Shown: positions 1 to 9,891 of the stretch, in pieces | How the letters are laid out: every line of letters starts with the position of its first letter | How positions within the stretch are numbered: the first letter of the stretch is position 1 | Assembly (NCBI GenBank): GCA_000482145.1 | Contig: AUXH01000054.1 | Coordinates: 1-53,189, forward strand | DNA from: Strigomonas culicis | Lineage: Eukaryota; Euglenozoa; Kinetoplastea; Trypanosomatida; Trypanosomatidae | Direction of reading: 5' to 3' | DNA: 53,189 nucleotides | The notes under the pieces: model-generated | What the model was told of the DNA's origin: nothing | The model's input: only the letters and a program-made list of their open reading frames with translations | The model's database searches: none | Position numbers and translations under genes: made by a program

Positions 1-187
1 AGATATATATATATATAGGAACAACAACAACAAAAAAAAAAGTAACACTTTTCTCTATGTACTTACGTCTTTACACTAAAACATGCAAACAAAAATAAAA
101 AAGCATGCAAAGAAAACGGTAACCAAAAGGGGGAAAGCAAATGGCGAAAAGCAAGGGAAGAAAGGTGCTAAAACAGTAATGAACACT
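1..187. other. 3' flank of the SCAMP gene
   Basis: A TA run at 3-17 and A-rich sequence, probably the 3' UTR of the SCAMP gene. A short plus-strand frame at 83-361 is low complexity (K/G/H-rich) and was not called. Confidence 0.5.
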
Positions 188-865
188 TTACAACATTACC
201 GTGTGCGTATTGAACGCAGCCGCATTCTGCTTCGAACGCAGGTCCACGTTGCTAGTTTTCCAGAACACCCCCATCATGATAAACATAGCGACCCCGTGCA
301 GTGTCCACAGAATGGCTGCAATAATGAGAACTATGAAACAGGGAAGGTTCTTTACGGCTGAAATAGTAATCAACCAGCCACACCCGCCCAAGCCGTTGAT
401 GCCAATCGCCATCCATGCATCGAAAGCGAACGCCAAAAAGAGACCGAGAATGGAAAACACCTGTCGGATGCGGGACAGCTTCACCACAGAGGAGTAAACG
501 TTGAAATACCACACAATCCACGCGCCGGGAAGGCCTAGCAGGTAGAGAAAGGAGAGACCGAAATGAATAACAGCACCGCCGAAAAAAAGGGTGACCAGCG
601 CGGCAATGATATTGTACAGGATGAGCCCGATCAAGGTCATGTAGAGACCGCAAAGGGCGTACATGAAGCGCTGCTGTGGAACAGGCACCTGTTCACGAAT
701 ATTGTGGTAAATGATAGGCTTGATGCAGCAGCACTCGGGCGGAAAATTGGGTTCCGGCTCCAACGCCGATGGAATCTCTTTCTGCCGTGCGGTTAGCTCT
801 TTGAAGCGCGTGGAGTTTTCCCGCTCCTTCGCCAGAACCATCTCTTCTGTGATCATAATGGGCAT
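188..865 (-). CDS. SCAMP-like secretory carrier membrane protein
   Basis: The 225-residue product has a hydrophilic N-terminus followed by a cysteine- and proline-rich stretch (NFPPECCCIKPIIYH) just before four closely spaced hydrophobic segments. That order, and the NFPP...P...Y.N/D..Q.P...Q motif ahead of the first span, are typical of SCAMPs, tetraspan proteins of Golgi, endosomal and secretory membranes that act in vesicle recycling. The tail after the last span is short and polar. The reading frame continues upstream of ATG 865, but those residues are hydrophobic and look like translated leader, so the ATG at 865 was chosen; one three codons further in is also possible. It is the last complete gene of the transcription unit in this window. 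Family assignment is from motif and topology; NPF motifs seen in some animal SCAMPs are absent. Confidence 0.7.
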   Translation of the reverse strand: MPIMITEEMVLAKERENSTRFKELTARQKEIPSALEPEPNFPPECCCIKPIIYHNIREQVPVPQQRFMYALCGLYMTLIGLILYNIIAALVTLFFGGAVIHFGLSFLYLLGLPGAWIVWYFNVYSSVVKLSRIRQVFSILGLFLAFAFDAWMAIGINGLGGCGWLITISAVKNLPCFIVLIIAAILWTLHGVAMFIMMGVFWKTSNVDLRSKQNAAAFNTHTVML

Positions 866-1320
866 TGTTTGAAGTGAAAACGGACAGGATACAATACCAA
901 AAAGAATACGTAGCAATGCGACTCAGCACAAATATAGACAAGTAGTGTTGCTGTTGCACCGTAATAGAAACTCTAACAAAACGAAAAAGAAACCCAAGTA
1001 TTTTCTTTAACTAAAAGGGAAAGAGAAAAGGAGGAAATGAGAATGAGTCTACCTCATTGAAATGCGCATGCAAGAGAGAAGGTGTTTCTCTTTTTATTAT
1101 TATTCTGATGTTGTTGTTGTTGTTTTTCCGTCAACAACATTGATTCACAAGAGCAACACACAATTCCACCCAAAGCAAAAAAAAAAGGGTTAAGACACGA
1201 GCGAGAACACATATGCCCATCGAACGATGTAGATGGATACATCGATCGATCCATAGATACACAACGGACAAAGGTACACAGGGGCAAAATGTTACACTAA
1301 AAGGGATACGGAGAAACGTG
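866..1320. other. Intergenic spacer
   Basis: AT-rich spacer with poly-A runs and a TTG microsatellite at 1111-1122. It should hold the trans-splice acceptor of the SCAMP gene and the 3' UTR of the gene at 1321-2049. No coding or RNA gene was recognised. Confidence 0.6.
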
Positions 1321-2049
1321 TCATTCTTTTCGATCTCTTTTCGATAGTATCGACACCATTGTAAATGTACCCGTGTGCACCACAGTCACAAACGGCAACA
1401 CCCTCTCCGGAGCTGTGTAGTATGACAAGAGGACCAGCACGAAGCCGTACATCCACAACGGCGACGGGTGCGGCGACGGCTGCGACAGGCAGATGGTGCC
1501 CAGCAGCGTCAGAGCGAGAAGGCACCACCACCCACTAAGTAGCGCCCGCTCTGACTTCCGCACCGGTGGCGTGACGCCGGCGCTGCACTGAGTGGCGCAG
1601 ACGCACGCGAGCACCGTGAGCGCGGTGATGGTAAGGACGGGGGAGCGCCAGCTGCACAGACTATCCAGCGCGCCGCATACCCACCGCAACGGGTTTGCCG
1701 TTGTCGTTTTGGTACTCACCGGCGCCGTGTCCGCCGAGGCGCCCGTGTCGGCGGACACCGGTGCGCCCCGCTGCTCCTCGCGCTGCTTGCGCTTCTGCGC
1801 ACGGGAGGTGAGGCTACTGGAGAGAATGTTAAACTGGTTGTAATCCGTCACGTCCCACTGGGCGGAGGCCGCCGCCCACACACGGACGACAGAGAGGCGC
1901 GGCACCTCACGGTGCGGCTGGGGAGGAATGCCAGTGAAGATCTGAAGGGTATCGGTGCTCTCCCCCTCCACGATGCCCAGCACCTTGCTGATCTCGCCGG
2001 AGGGTAAGGTGAGACCCAGCTCCACTACATCTCCAGTCACAATCGCCAT
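1321..2049 (-). CDS. Hypothetical multispan membrane protein
   Basis: A 242-residue protein I do not recognise. Residues 1-75 are soluble and beta-rich in appearance, possibly a small barrel, with alternating hydrophobic and charged residues (GDVVELGLTLPSGE). A polar linker rich in K/R and then A/T/S follows at about 80-120. The C-terminal half carries about four hydrophobic stretches: around 130-155 (VLTITALTVLACVCA), 172-190, 197-210, and a weaker one near 215-232. ATG 2049 has a purine-rich plus-strand tract upstream at 2131-2188, fitting a trans-splice polypyrimidine tract. GC-rich third positions support coding. It is probably a kinetoplastid-specific membrane protein; location and function are unknown. 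Confidence 0.6.
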   Translation of the reverse strand: MAIVTGDVVELGLTLPSGEISKVLGIVEGESTDTLQIFTGIPPQPHREVPRLSVVRVWAAASAQWDVTDYNQFNILSSSLTSRAQKRKQREEQRGAPVSADTGASADTAPVSTKTTTANPLRWVCGALDSLCSWRSPVLTITALTVLACVCATQCSAGVTPPVRKSERALLSGWWCLLALTLLGTICLSQPSPHPSPLWMYGFVLVLLSYYTAPERVLPFVTVVHTGTFTMVSILSKRDRKE

Positions 2050-2361
2050 TCTACAAAGGAAAATGAGAGTTCAGCAAGGGAACAATCAAAGACTAGAGAG
2101 ACAAACAACAACAACAAAAAAAATGTAGAATGAGAAAATAGAAAACGGAAAGGAAGTGAGAAAGAGTGTGGGAAGAGAGAAGAAATACTTCCACAGGCAT
2201 AAACACACACTTGACATACATAACGAGTCGCGTACCTGTGACAGGCCCAACCACAACCCTAACAGCACCGAGGAGGGTAGCAAGCAGAACGTTGTGTATG
2301 TAAATCATTAAGGTAGAAAGTGTATTCCGTGCACTGCACGGTACTCTCCAAAATATATGGC
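2050..2361. other. Intergenic spacer with a polypyrimidine tract
   Basis: Leader region of the membrane protein gene ending at 2049. The plus strand is strongly purine-rich at 2131-2188, which reads as a polypyrimidine tract in the minus-strand transcript. Nothing else was recognised. Confidence 0.55.
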
Positions 2362-3414
2362 CTAAGCAAACATCTTCTTCATCTTGGCCGCCATCTTCGC
2401 CTTCTGCGCCTTGGCAAGCTCCCTTGCCTGGGCCAGCTTGGTAGCGATCTCCGCGTTCTCGGGCTCAATTTGAAGAGCCTTCTTGAGATCCTCGACGGCG
2501 GTCTCGGCGTTGTTCGCGCTGAGAGCGGCCACCCCGTGACGGAAGAGCGCCTTCGAGTTGCTCGCGTCCAGCTGCAGCACGCGCTCGGCAGCCCGCATGG
2601 CCGCGGCCCACTGGCTCAGCTTGATGGCGCACATGGCCGTGTTGTTGTGGCACGCGACCAGCTTTTCCCGCACCGCCTCCGTCTCGGGGCCGCTCAGGTA
2701 GCGCACCGCCTTGGTGTACTTGGCGACGGCCGCCTCGTAGGCGCCGTTCTTGAAGTGCGTGTTGCCCACCTGGCGGATGGCCTCCCCCGCGGCGAGCCGG
2801 CCCTCGTCGGAGAGCGGCTCCTCGCAGTCCTCGACGTAGTCGGGGAAGGCGTCGCCGTCTGTCGCGGGCGCCACCTCCGGCAGCACGTCCAGCACGCCGC
2901 TCGCGGTCACGACACACGCCGCCTCGGGCTTGTCGTTGGCGCCGGTCGGCGTGTGCTCGACGGCGCGGACGGTGTTCATGCCGCGGACCACCCGGCCGAA
3001 CACGACGTGCTTTCCGTTCAGGTGCGGCGCCGGGGCCACCGTGATGAAGAACTGCGACCCGTTCGTGTTCGCGCCCGCGTTAGCCATGGCGAGCAGCCCC
3101 GCCCTGTCGCACGTGCGCTCGAAGTTCTCGTCCTCGAACTTCTCGCCGTAGATGGACACGCCGCCGGTGCCGTTGTGGTTCGTGAAGTCGCCACCCTGGA
3201 TCATGAAGCCCGGGATCACGCGGTGGAAGGTGGACTGCACGTAGGACATGGGGATGTCCGTCCCGGGCACCTTCTCGCCGTTGTGGCTGAGGCACAGCTC
3301 GCGGAAGTTCTCGCACGTCTTGGGCGTGACGTCGTCGAACAGCTCCATGATGACGCGCTCCTTCTGCGGGACGCCGCCGATGGAAATGTCGAAGTAGCAA
3401 TAGCCCTTACCCAT
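2362..3414 (-). CDS. CYP40: Cyclophilin-40 (peptidyl-prolyl isomerase with TPR domain)
   Basis: A 350-residue, two-domain protein. Residues 1-175 form a cyclophilin-type peptidyl-prolyl cis-trans isomerase with the catalytic core [14 protein letters not shown] (63-76) and QFFIT (121-125). Where cyclophilin A has the cyclosporin-contact tryptophan, this protein has histidine ([10 protein letters not shown] from residue 131), as is known for the Cyp40 class. Residues about 210-330 are three TPR units ([22 protein letters not shown] and following), the module that binds the C-terminal EEVD of Hsp90. The C-terminus is lysine-rich ([16 protein letters not shown]), as in calmodulin-binding tails. 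The expected role is as a cytosolic Hsp90 co-chaperone. Length and domain order match the family; the start ATG at 3414 begins directly with the cyclophilin fold. Confidence 0.95.
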   Translation of the reverse strand: MGKGYCYFDISIGGVPQKERVIMELFDDVTPKTCENFRELCLSHNGEKVPGTDIPMSYVQSTFHRVIPGFMIQGGDFTNHNGTGGVSIYGEKFEDENFERTCDRAGLLAMANAGANTNGSQFFITVAPAPHLNGKHVVFGRVVRGMNTVRAVEHTPTGANDKPEAACVVTASGVLDVLPEVAPATDGDAFPDYVEDCEEPLSDEGRLAAGEAIRQVGNTHFKNGAYEAAVAKYTKAVRYLSGPETEAVREKLVACHNNTAMCAIKLSQWAAAMRAAERVLQLDASNSKALFRHGVAALSANNAETAVEDLKKALQIEPENAEIATKLAQARELAKAQKAKMAAKMKKMFA

Positions 3415-4069
3415 TGTGTGTACTAGACGTTAAGCACGTGGGTGTACGTAAATAAGTGAATAAAGAAATGCTGATAAACCGCTAGGTGTTTGCTTGCGCT
3501 AGATGGGAACTCTAATGGAATGCACAGAGGTGTGGCATTTAAATTGAAAGGATGCAAAGGAAGATCAAGTAGGGGAGGGAGAAAACGAACTCGTAAAAGC
3601 ATACACACGTCTCTAAATTGTATGTATCATACTAGCCGAATACTAAGATGCACTCTTTACACATGTTTTTTTTTCTTTTTGTCATTGTTGTTGCTTGTTC
3701 GGCTTTCATTCTTTTTTTATTTTTTCCTCCCTCTACTCTCAAGTGCCATAAAGCAAGTTGAGTTGGTTCTGTTTCAGTCATTTCCTTTATTCTTGCTAGT
3801 CGTATCTTATTCATGCCCCCTCAAGCACCTTAATTAACCTTATATGCAATTTGCATCAACGAGGGACAACAATAAACAAAAAGAAGTGTAAATGAATGAT
3901 AACAAAAAGATGCAAAGCGAATAAATGTGAAACAAATCTAGTTTATACACGTATACGACGAACATATAAAACACAAAACAAAGCGTATCTGTTAATCTGA
4001 AAAGTACACCATTACCTTACCGGTGTTCACCACATATATATATGTATGCACAAAAGCAGATGCTTCCTT
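3415..4069. other. Intergenic spacer
   Basis: Leader of the cyclophilin-40 gene and 3' UTR of the gene ending at 4070. A purine-rich tract at 3550-3592 is a candidate polypyrimidine tract for the cyclophilin-40 mRNA; T-rich runs lie at 3664-3730. No gene was recognised. Confidence 0.55.
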
Positions 4070-4522
4070 CTACATCTGGTACAACTGCATGCCGTACAGC
4101 ACAAAGGATGACAGAAGGGCTGCGAGCAGCTCAAATCCGGTTTCTGTGATGAGCAGCTGAACCGGGCGCTGGCATGCAAAGTGCCGGTGGACGCGCACAA
4201 GCCCTAGACCCACCACGACAAGTGCCACGCGCTCGTAGTCCTCCAGCGTCTTGGCGTTGAGGAGGTTGGCCACGACGAGCACGGCGGCGGAGCGGAGGAT
4301 GCAGCACAAGAAGTTGCCGGCGGCCACCATCACAGCGGGGTAATAGTGCACCACGTGCTCGAAGCGGCGGACACCCTTATCGGCCGCTGTCCAGTACTGG
4401 TCGAGGTGGTTTACAATAATACCAAACCACGCCATCGCGAAAACTTGCTGAGCCACAGCGCTCGCGACGATGTGAAAGAGGTTAAACTCGCCCATCATGT
4501 CAGTCAGCTGCTCGCAGACCAT
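4070..4522 (-). CDS. Small membrane protein, DUF1761-like
   Basis: The frame is open to 4600, but that end is a TTG codon. The first AG after the strong polypyrimidine tract at 4602-4645 lies near 4586, inside the open frame. The spliced message therefore most likely starts translation at ATG 4522 (150 residues), or at the ATG pair at 4498/4495. The protein has four hydrophobic segments: FHIVASAVAQQVFAMAWFGIIV, then AVMVAAGNFLCCILRSAAVLVVANLL, VALVVVGLGLV, and a C-terminal LLAALLSSFVLYGMQL. The layout and the AMAWFG..V motif resemble the DUF1761 family of small four-span proteins. Function is unknown. The assignment rests on my reading of the motif and would need a profile search. Confidence 0.55.
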   Translation of the reverse strand: MVCEQLTDMMGEFNLFHIVASAVAQQVFAMAWFGIIVNHLDQYWTAADKGVRRFEHVVHYYPAVMVAAGNFLCCILRSAAVLVVANLLNAKTLEDYERVALVVVGLGLVRVHRHFACQRPVQLLITETGFELLAALLSSFVLYGMQLYQM

Positions 4523-4585
4523 GTTGAATTTGCCGCAAATGAACGAAGCGTTGAGGTATAGAAATGAGAAGGCCCTTGTAGTACA

Positions 4586-4645
4586 CTTGTTGGCATACAA
4601 TTAAAGATAAGCGGAGAGAGGGAAGAAGGGAGGGGGGAAGGGAGG
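4586..4645 (-). promoter_or_regulatory. Predicted trans-splice acceptor of the DUF1761-like gene
   Basis: The plus strand is nearly pure purine at 4602-4645, giving a long C/T tract in the transcript. The first AG downstream in the transcript is at 4587-4586, 64 nt before ATG 4522. This signal decides the start codon of that gene. It is predicted from pattern only. Confidence 0.5.
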
Positions 4646-5463
4646 TTAACGCACATCAACAAAAAGGATCCAAGGATTGAATGAATGGGTCTATTGGTTG
4701 AAAAGTAAATCCTATCGTATATATGCATTCGCTCGAACAGGTGACAGTTGGTGTGGTTGTGGTTGGGTTTCCTTTTTATTATAGTGAACATGTCCACAGA
4801 ATTTCTAACGTACGGCACTTGCGTGAGGAGTAGGATAAAGAAGAGGCGGAAAAGAGATACTTTCAGCAGTCGCCCGATCAGTGTTGCGCTGAAGTTGTAA
4901 CAGATTCCCGTCTTCGGTTTCCTCTCTTTTGGTTTTCGCATCCCCGGCTTCATAGGACAGTGTCGGTCGTTGGCAGAATGGAAGAGAAATATATATATAC
5001 GATAGTTTTCATTTACCTTTAAAGTGGTTAGTTGTGGTTTTTTTTTGTTCCCCAGTGGATTCGTTTTTTTTTGTTGTTGTTGTTGTTGTTCTAATGAAGA
5101 GAAAATATTTGACTCGTTAATGCTAATGATTGTAGTATATAATTAGTTTGCATTTCTTTTTTATTAGTATTCTTTTTGATCGAACGTTTTTTTTTTATTA
5201 TTCCTTTTCCTTTTCCTTTTGTTTTCTTCATTTTTTTTTTTCGTGTGCCTTCTGTAAACAGCGCCACCGCTTGATGGGTATAGAAACGCCCCGTTCAAGA
5301 TTAAATGCTCGAAACAGGCGGACAACGAATTGTAAAAGAGGAGAAAAAAAAAACAATAAAATAGAGCATGAAGAAGCAATGAAACAGCACCGTGTACCAT
5401 TTCATTGCACGCTCACAAAAGAGTTGAAATAAGAAGAAAGGCAAAAGGGAACCCTCGAAGAGC
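4646..5463. other. Intergenic spacer
   Basis: AT-rich spacer with a TTG microsatellite at 5071-5090 and long T runs around 5188-5245. It covers the upstream flank of the DUF1761-like gene and the 3' UTR of the H-protein gene. An open frame at 4504-4953 (minus) has no recognisable content and was not called. Confidence 0.5.
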
Positions 5464-5883
5464 TTACTCCAGGAACTTCTTGTACTCCTCCTCGCTCATG
5501 AGGCCCTTGGGCAGCTCCGAGTGCTTCACCTTCACCATCCAGCCCTTCTCCTCGGGGGACTGGTTGATGAGGCCCGGCTCGTCCTTGAGCGCCTCGTTGA
5601 TGGCCGTCACGGTGCCAGCGACGGGGGAGTACACGTTGCTCGTCGCCTTCACGCTCTCCACCTCGCCCAGCACGTCCTTCACGGTGACCTTCTCGCCCAC
5701 TAAGGGGAGGGAGACAAAGACCACGTCGCCGAGGTTCTCCTGCGCGTAGGTGGAGATGCCGATCGTCACCTCCCCGTTGGCCTCCTCGATCCACTCGTGG
5801 CTGTCCGTGTACAGGCGCGTCGCGTACATGCGAAGCGCAACACCCGCGGACACAGCGGAGCTAGAAAAGAGTTTTCGCATCAT
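5464..5883 (-). CDS. GCVH: Glycine cleavage system H protein
   Basis: A 139-residue H protein of the mitochondrial glycine cleavage complex, which carries the aminomethyl group on a lipoyl arm between the P, T and L proteins. The conserved lipoyl site is GEVESVKATS with the acceptor lysine at residue 79. The family opening (YTDSHEWIE) and the motif GDVVFVSLPLVGE are present, as is the C-terminal LMSEEEYKKFLE helix. Residues 1-22 (MMRKLFSSSAVSAGVALRMYAT) are rich in R, S and A with no acidic residue, as in a mitochondrial presequence. Two adjacent ATGs (5883 and 5880) could both serve. Length is standard. The gene gives direct evidence for mitochondrial one-carbon metabolism in this organism. 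Confidence 0.95.
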   Translation of the reverse strand: MMRKLFSSSAVSAGVALRMYATRLYTDSHEWIEEANGEVTIGISTYAQENLGDVVFVSLPLVGEKVTVKDVLGEVESVKATSNVYSPVAGTVTAINEALKDEPGLINQSPEEKGWMVKVKHSELPKGLMSEEEYKKFLE

Positions 5884-6253
5884 CTTTTAGAGTGAGAAAT
5901 GTTTAGAATAGAAAGGGGAAGCGCGTAAGTAAATAAAAACGGTGGCTAGACTAGCGAGAAAAAAAAAAGCGCGCAAACATAGAGTTGAGGAAGGGGGAGA
6001 GAAGGGTATGCTTTGGTCCAGAGAAGAAAAAGAACACGAAAACAAAGGGTCACGCACTGCTCATAACCATGATCGATCGATACAACAGGTTGGTTTGAGA
6101 CGCACAAGATTCATGTTCAGAGTCAATAATTAAGAAGCACATCATAGATTATTTAACTCGTGTTTCTCATAACAGCACGTATATCAAGAGGAAGGAAACG
6201 AGAGAGAGGGAGAGAGAGAAAGGGCGGTGCACACCTCTGCTATTATGAGTATT
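5884..6253. other. Intergenic spacer
   Basis: Leader of the H-protein gene and 3' UTR of the GRP170-like gene. Purine-rich plus-strand tracts at 5951-6004 and 6190-6227 are candidate polypyrimidine tracts in the transcript. No gene was recognised. Confidence 0.55.
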
Positions 6254-8431
6254 CTATAGATCCTCCTCACCCTCGCTAGTTGCCGCGGCGTCATTCTCAC
6301 TGGGCACCGGCACTGGCTCCAGTGGCTTCTGTATGCCCGAGGCCTGCTCCTTCAGCTGGCTCAGCAACGACTTGTACTCCTTCGTCGGACAGGAGTCCAT
6401 GCTGCCATCGCCGTCCTCCAGCCACTCCAGAGCATCACGGAGCTGCTGTTCGAACTCGCCTAACAGCTTCGCGTCCGTCTTCTTTACGATGGTGGTGTTC
6501 TCCAAGATGCCCTCGCGCTTCGCCCAGAAGATGAAGGACTCCAAGTCATTCCTCGCGTGCGCACGCTCCGCCTTGACACGCTCGTGCTCGTCGACGGCGA
6601 ACAGCCTTTCCGCGATGTGCGCCGCCTCCTCCTCCGTCAGCTCCCGCGGGTGGAACCAGTGAAGTGTGGCCGGCACGTGAAGCTCACGCTTGCGCGTCTT
6701 CAGCTTGTACACGTACTTGACGTGCGGGGCGCTCTCGTTGTGTGCGTCCTCCTCGTCAGCCGCGTCCGTCACCGAATGCCGCTCAGTCACATTCGTGACG
6801 TAACGGTACACAACGTCGGACGCGTCTACCATCGGCAGTCCCGTTTCGTTGATGAGCAGCTGCAGACGGACAAGGTGGGAGTTGTTCTCGTGCGCAATCA
6901 GCGGCTCGAAGAAGTTCATCACATCCAGCTTCTTCTTGACCCCTTCCACACGCACCTCCGCAAACGGCTCCTCCGTAGTCTCACTCTGATAGAGACGCAC
7001 CGTGAAGTCGTCCGTGCGGTTGAACGTTATGCTGACCGCGTCGCCGATGAACGCATCCGAGTGGAGCAGCATCCGTCGCGCCGAGGGCTTGTTGGAGTGA
7101 AATGCCGGGTACACGGAAAAGTAGAGTGGGAAGGGGACACGCTCCTGTACCTTGAACGACTTGCTGCGGTAGTGTGGAGATATCTTCACCGCGTAGTACG
7201 CCGCGCCGATGGCGGCGGCCTCATCCATGTTCATGGTGCGGTCCACATCCTTGCCGAGGAAGACTGACACGTCCGTGATGATCTTGGGTGTGCGAGAAGC
7301 GCCGCCCATCATTTCGAAGGCATCAATTTCAGACTTGGACAAGCCAGACGCCGCCAGCGCATCCGACGCCAACTTGGTCACACGCGTGAAGAGATGGCCG
7401 CACTCGGCTTCAAACTGCTCGCGCGAAAAATGAGAATCAAAGTCCCTGTCCGGCGCGATACCTTCCACCGTGAACGGTGTTACACTATTGACGGACAGAA
7501 TCTCGCGGACCTGATTAGCGGCACGAAGCAGCGAGTACTGGGACTTCAGCTGTGCTTGTGTCTTGCCGCCAATGACCGGCTTGATCCCCATTTTCTCAAC
7601 GGCCTCCTTCTCCATCACACGGGCGATGCAAAGGTCAAACGCGCGGCCACCGAGTGTCTTGTCCACTAACACGGTGCGAGTGGAGAGGGTCCCCAGCTTC
7701 TCGGAAAAGGCAGAGTTGTTCTTTGGGGGGCTGAACGTGTAAACGCCAATCTCACTGTGCGTGGAGCCCACGTCGAAGATGACCAAATTGACAGTCCGCC
7801 CCTCGAACCCGCGACGTCGGACGCCGTAGTAGAACGCGGCAGCCGTGGTCGAGTGCATGTAGGCCAGGACGCGCGTGTCAGAAAAGTGGGCAGCCTCCAA
7901 AATGGATCGCCTCTCTGACAGCGTCGAGTGAAAAGGTAGTGTCAGTACCACACTCTTCGGATCGATGATGTCATCATTCACAGCAATGTGCTTAAAATAG
8001 GTGAACATCATGGCGTACAACTCTTCCGTTGTATAAGGTTCTTTTACACCATCTATCAGCACCTGTGAAGTGCCACGAGGAGAAAACCCGAATTTGTACT
8101 CGTACAGCAGCTGCTCAAAGTCCTTCAATTCCTCAGTTTTATCCTGAACGCCAATCAGTTGGTTTATTGCAGACGCAATTTTTAAAGGAAAGCGCGCGGC
8201 CAGTGTCTTCGCTTCGTTTCCAATGTAGCGCTCTCCGTTACGAAACCCGATAAAGTTCTCCGTCTTTCGGCGGGAAAGCTCGTTTAGAACAATATCAACC
8301 ACCTGGTCTCCATGAGGCGCGGCAATCTTAATAAATTCTGAACCAAAGTCCACACCGAGGACATGACCAGAAGCTACACCGCAAAAACAAACTGCAAAGG
8401 CAAGCAACAAAAACGTTGCCAATGCCTTCAT
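6254..8431 (-). CDS. ER-lumenal Hsp110/GRP170-type chaperone (HYOU1/Lhs1-like)
   Basis: A 725-residue Hsp70-superfamily protein. ATG 8431 gives a clean signal peptide (MKALATFLLLAFAVCFCGVASG), after which the nucleotide-binding domain begins at once with VLGVDFGSEFIKIA. The pattern NELSRRKTENFIGF, the later IFDVGSTHSEIGVY phosphate-binding loop and MMGGASRTPKI mark the GRP170/Lhs1 branch, nucleotide exchange factors and holdases for BiP. The beta-sandwich and helical region follow from about residue 430. The family is usually 850-1000 residues, so the C-terminal part is short. The protein ends in EEDL, which resembles the MDDL retrieval signal of trypanosome BiP; an ER-retention role is inferred. 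The 5' third of the gene is more AT-rich than the 3' part, matching its position beside an AT-rich region. The frame is open upstream of 8431 but only as leader. Confidence 0.88.
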   Translation of the reverse strand: MKALATFLLLAFAVCFCGVASGHVLGVDFGSEFIKIAAPHGDQVVDIVLNELSRRKTENFIGFRNGERYIGNEAKTLAARFPLKIASAINQLIGVQDKTEELKDFEQLLYEYKFGFSPRGTSQVLIDGVKEPYTTEELYAMMFTYFKHIAVNDDIIDPKSVVLTLPFHSTLSERRSILEAAHFSDTRVLAYMHSTTAAAFYYGVRRRGFEGRTVNLVIFDVGSTHSEIGVYTFSPPKNNSAFSEKLGTLSTRTVLVDKTLGGRAFDLCIARVMEKEAVEKMGIKPVIGGKTQAQLKSQYSLLRAANQVREILSVNSVTPFTVEGIAPDRDFDSHFSREQFEAECGHLFTRVTKLASDALAASGLSKSEIDAFEMMGGASRTPKIITDVSVFLGKDVDRTMNMDEAAAIGAAYYAVKISPHYRSKSFKVQERVPFPLYFSVYPAFHSNKPSARRMLLHSDAFIGDAVSITFNRTDDFTVRLYQSETTEEPFAEVRVEGVKKKLDVMNFFEPLIAHENNSHLVRLQLLINETGLPMVDASDVVYRYVTNVTERHSVTDAADEEDAHNESAPHVKYVYKLKTRKRELHVPATLHWFHPRELTEEEAAHIAERLFAVDEHERVKAERAHARNDLESFIFWAKREGILENTTIVKKTDAKLLGEFEQQLRDALEWLEDGDGSMDSCPTKEYKSLLSQLKEQASGIQKPLEPVPVPSENDAAATSEGEEDL

Positions 8432-9030
8432 GTTAATACAATACTTGGGAAAATGAGAGGGAAAACGAAAAAGTAAAACGATCACTCCGTGTGAGTAAAA
8501 AAAAAAGTGTGCGTTTTGTGATGTGTAATTTACTTGCTCACTTTTTTCTTTCCCGTCGACTTACTGTATCTTGATAGCTTAGGAACTTTAAAAAAGAAAG
8601 TGAAGATAGAAAGAGTATTACAATGTATGCATCATAAAAGTGAGATGAAGGAGGTTTTAAAGAAAAAAAAATACAACACCAAATTAACAAAGAGTATATG
8701 CGGTCCTCTTATACGAGCATTATTTCTTTTTCCATCAACACAACTGAGCCTTCATTTGTTGTTATTATTCAGGAAAAAAAATGAGATTTAATACAAATGG
8801 ATATAACAATAATAGTGACTGTTCAGAGTTTCTGTCTTATAATTAAGATAAAAAAAATATGAAACTTAAACAGATAATTATGTTGACATGTAGCAGTAAT
8901 CTTTGAAACACTTTTTTTTTGTTTGCTTAGATTTCCATGCTTATATCACGGCGCCAATACAACAGCACAATAATAAATAAAGCTTCCAACGACTCAAGCC
9001 TTCAAAAGAAATAACACCAGAACATGTCTC

Positions 9031-9054
9031 TTTCTCTCTCTCTCTCTCTCTCTC
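9031..9054. repeat. TC dinucleotide microsatellite
   Basis: A run of TC dinucleotides on the plus strand. It is the inverse complement of the GA run about 400 bases away at 9437-9469. Confidence 0.9.
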
Positions 9055-9436
9055 TTGTGAAAGCATGAGACTCTGTAGACGAAGGCAATACCAATGATGA
9101 AACTGTTCTCTCATGTGATACCAGATGTGTACATTGGCTTTTCTTACTTTACTTTGACCTTTCTTTGTGCACTATCAAATCAGCTGTTGAAGCGCAGTCA
9201 TACTTACAGAATCTACCTTTAGACAAATAGTAGTGATAAACATATTTATGAATATTATCTAAACGAATATCTTCAAGCGAACATAAACATAAACGTTAAG
9301 CTTCCAATTAACACTTTAAACATATCATTCCTAAACATGAGAAGGACTTCCACGTACCAAAAAAAAAAAAAAGACACTATACAAGAAGCATCGAGAATAA
9401 AAACAAATCGAGCAAGTAAACAAGGAAAAGGAGAAA

Positions 9437-9469
9437 TAGAGAGAGAGAGAGATAGAGAGAGAGAGAGAA
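9437..9469. repeat. GA dinucleotide microsatellite
   Basis: A nearly uninterrupted GA run on the plus strand, with one GATA interruption. In the minus-strand transcript it reads as a C/U-rich tract downstream of the kinesin stop codon. Confidence 0.9.
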
Positions 9470-9891
9470 GAAAAAAAAAAAAGTATAGAGTATAGACCTT
9501 AACATCCAAATATACACATACACTTATATATCCAGATAGATCCGCGCAACTGGCTAAGACTAAAAAAAAAAACCTCTTTAGTTGTAGCTACAGGTGTCTA
9601 GCGATATCTCGCTCTCTTCTTTTTTTTTTTTTGAGTAGTATAAATATAAAAGATCTAGAACGGTAAATAACAATGTCAAAATAATAATAATAATGATGAT
9701 GATGAAACCTGTATTGAGTGTAGTATATAGAGTAATAGTAGCTGTAATGCGACTATACTTCAACGGTAAATACATAAAAAAATATCTTTCCCTTTTTCCC
9801 GATTGTAGGTACAAAACACTGAAAAAAAAATGCAAAGAAAAAGAATTGTTACTCTGAACATAAGACCAGTAGTAATGTTAATTATAAAATT

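Larger units (their letters stand above)
8432..9891. other. Long AT-rich intergenic desert
   Basis: About 1.46 kb without a recognisable gene, between the GRP170-like gene and the kinesin. It holds a TC microsatellite (9031-9054), a GA microsatellite (9437-9469), an AAT/ATG run (9680-9705) and many A and T tracts. The short open frames are low-complexity translations of these repeats. It is far longer than most spacers in the window, which are 0.3-0.5 kb. Confidence 0.6.

Noticed and set aside
4523..4600. N-terminal extension of the DUF1761-like protein
   Set aside because: Starts with TTG, and the predicted splice acceptor lies inside it.
4504..4953. A 149-residue minus-strand frame upstream of the DUF1761-like gene
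   Set aside because: It overlaps the polypyrimidine tract and leader, has low GC and no recognisable motif.
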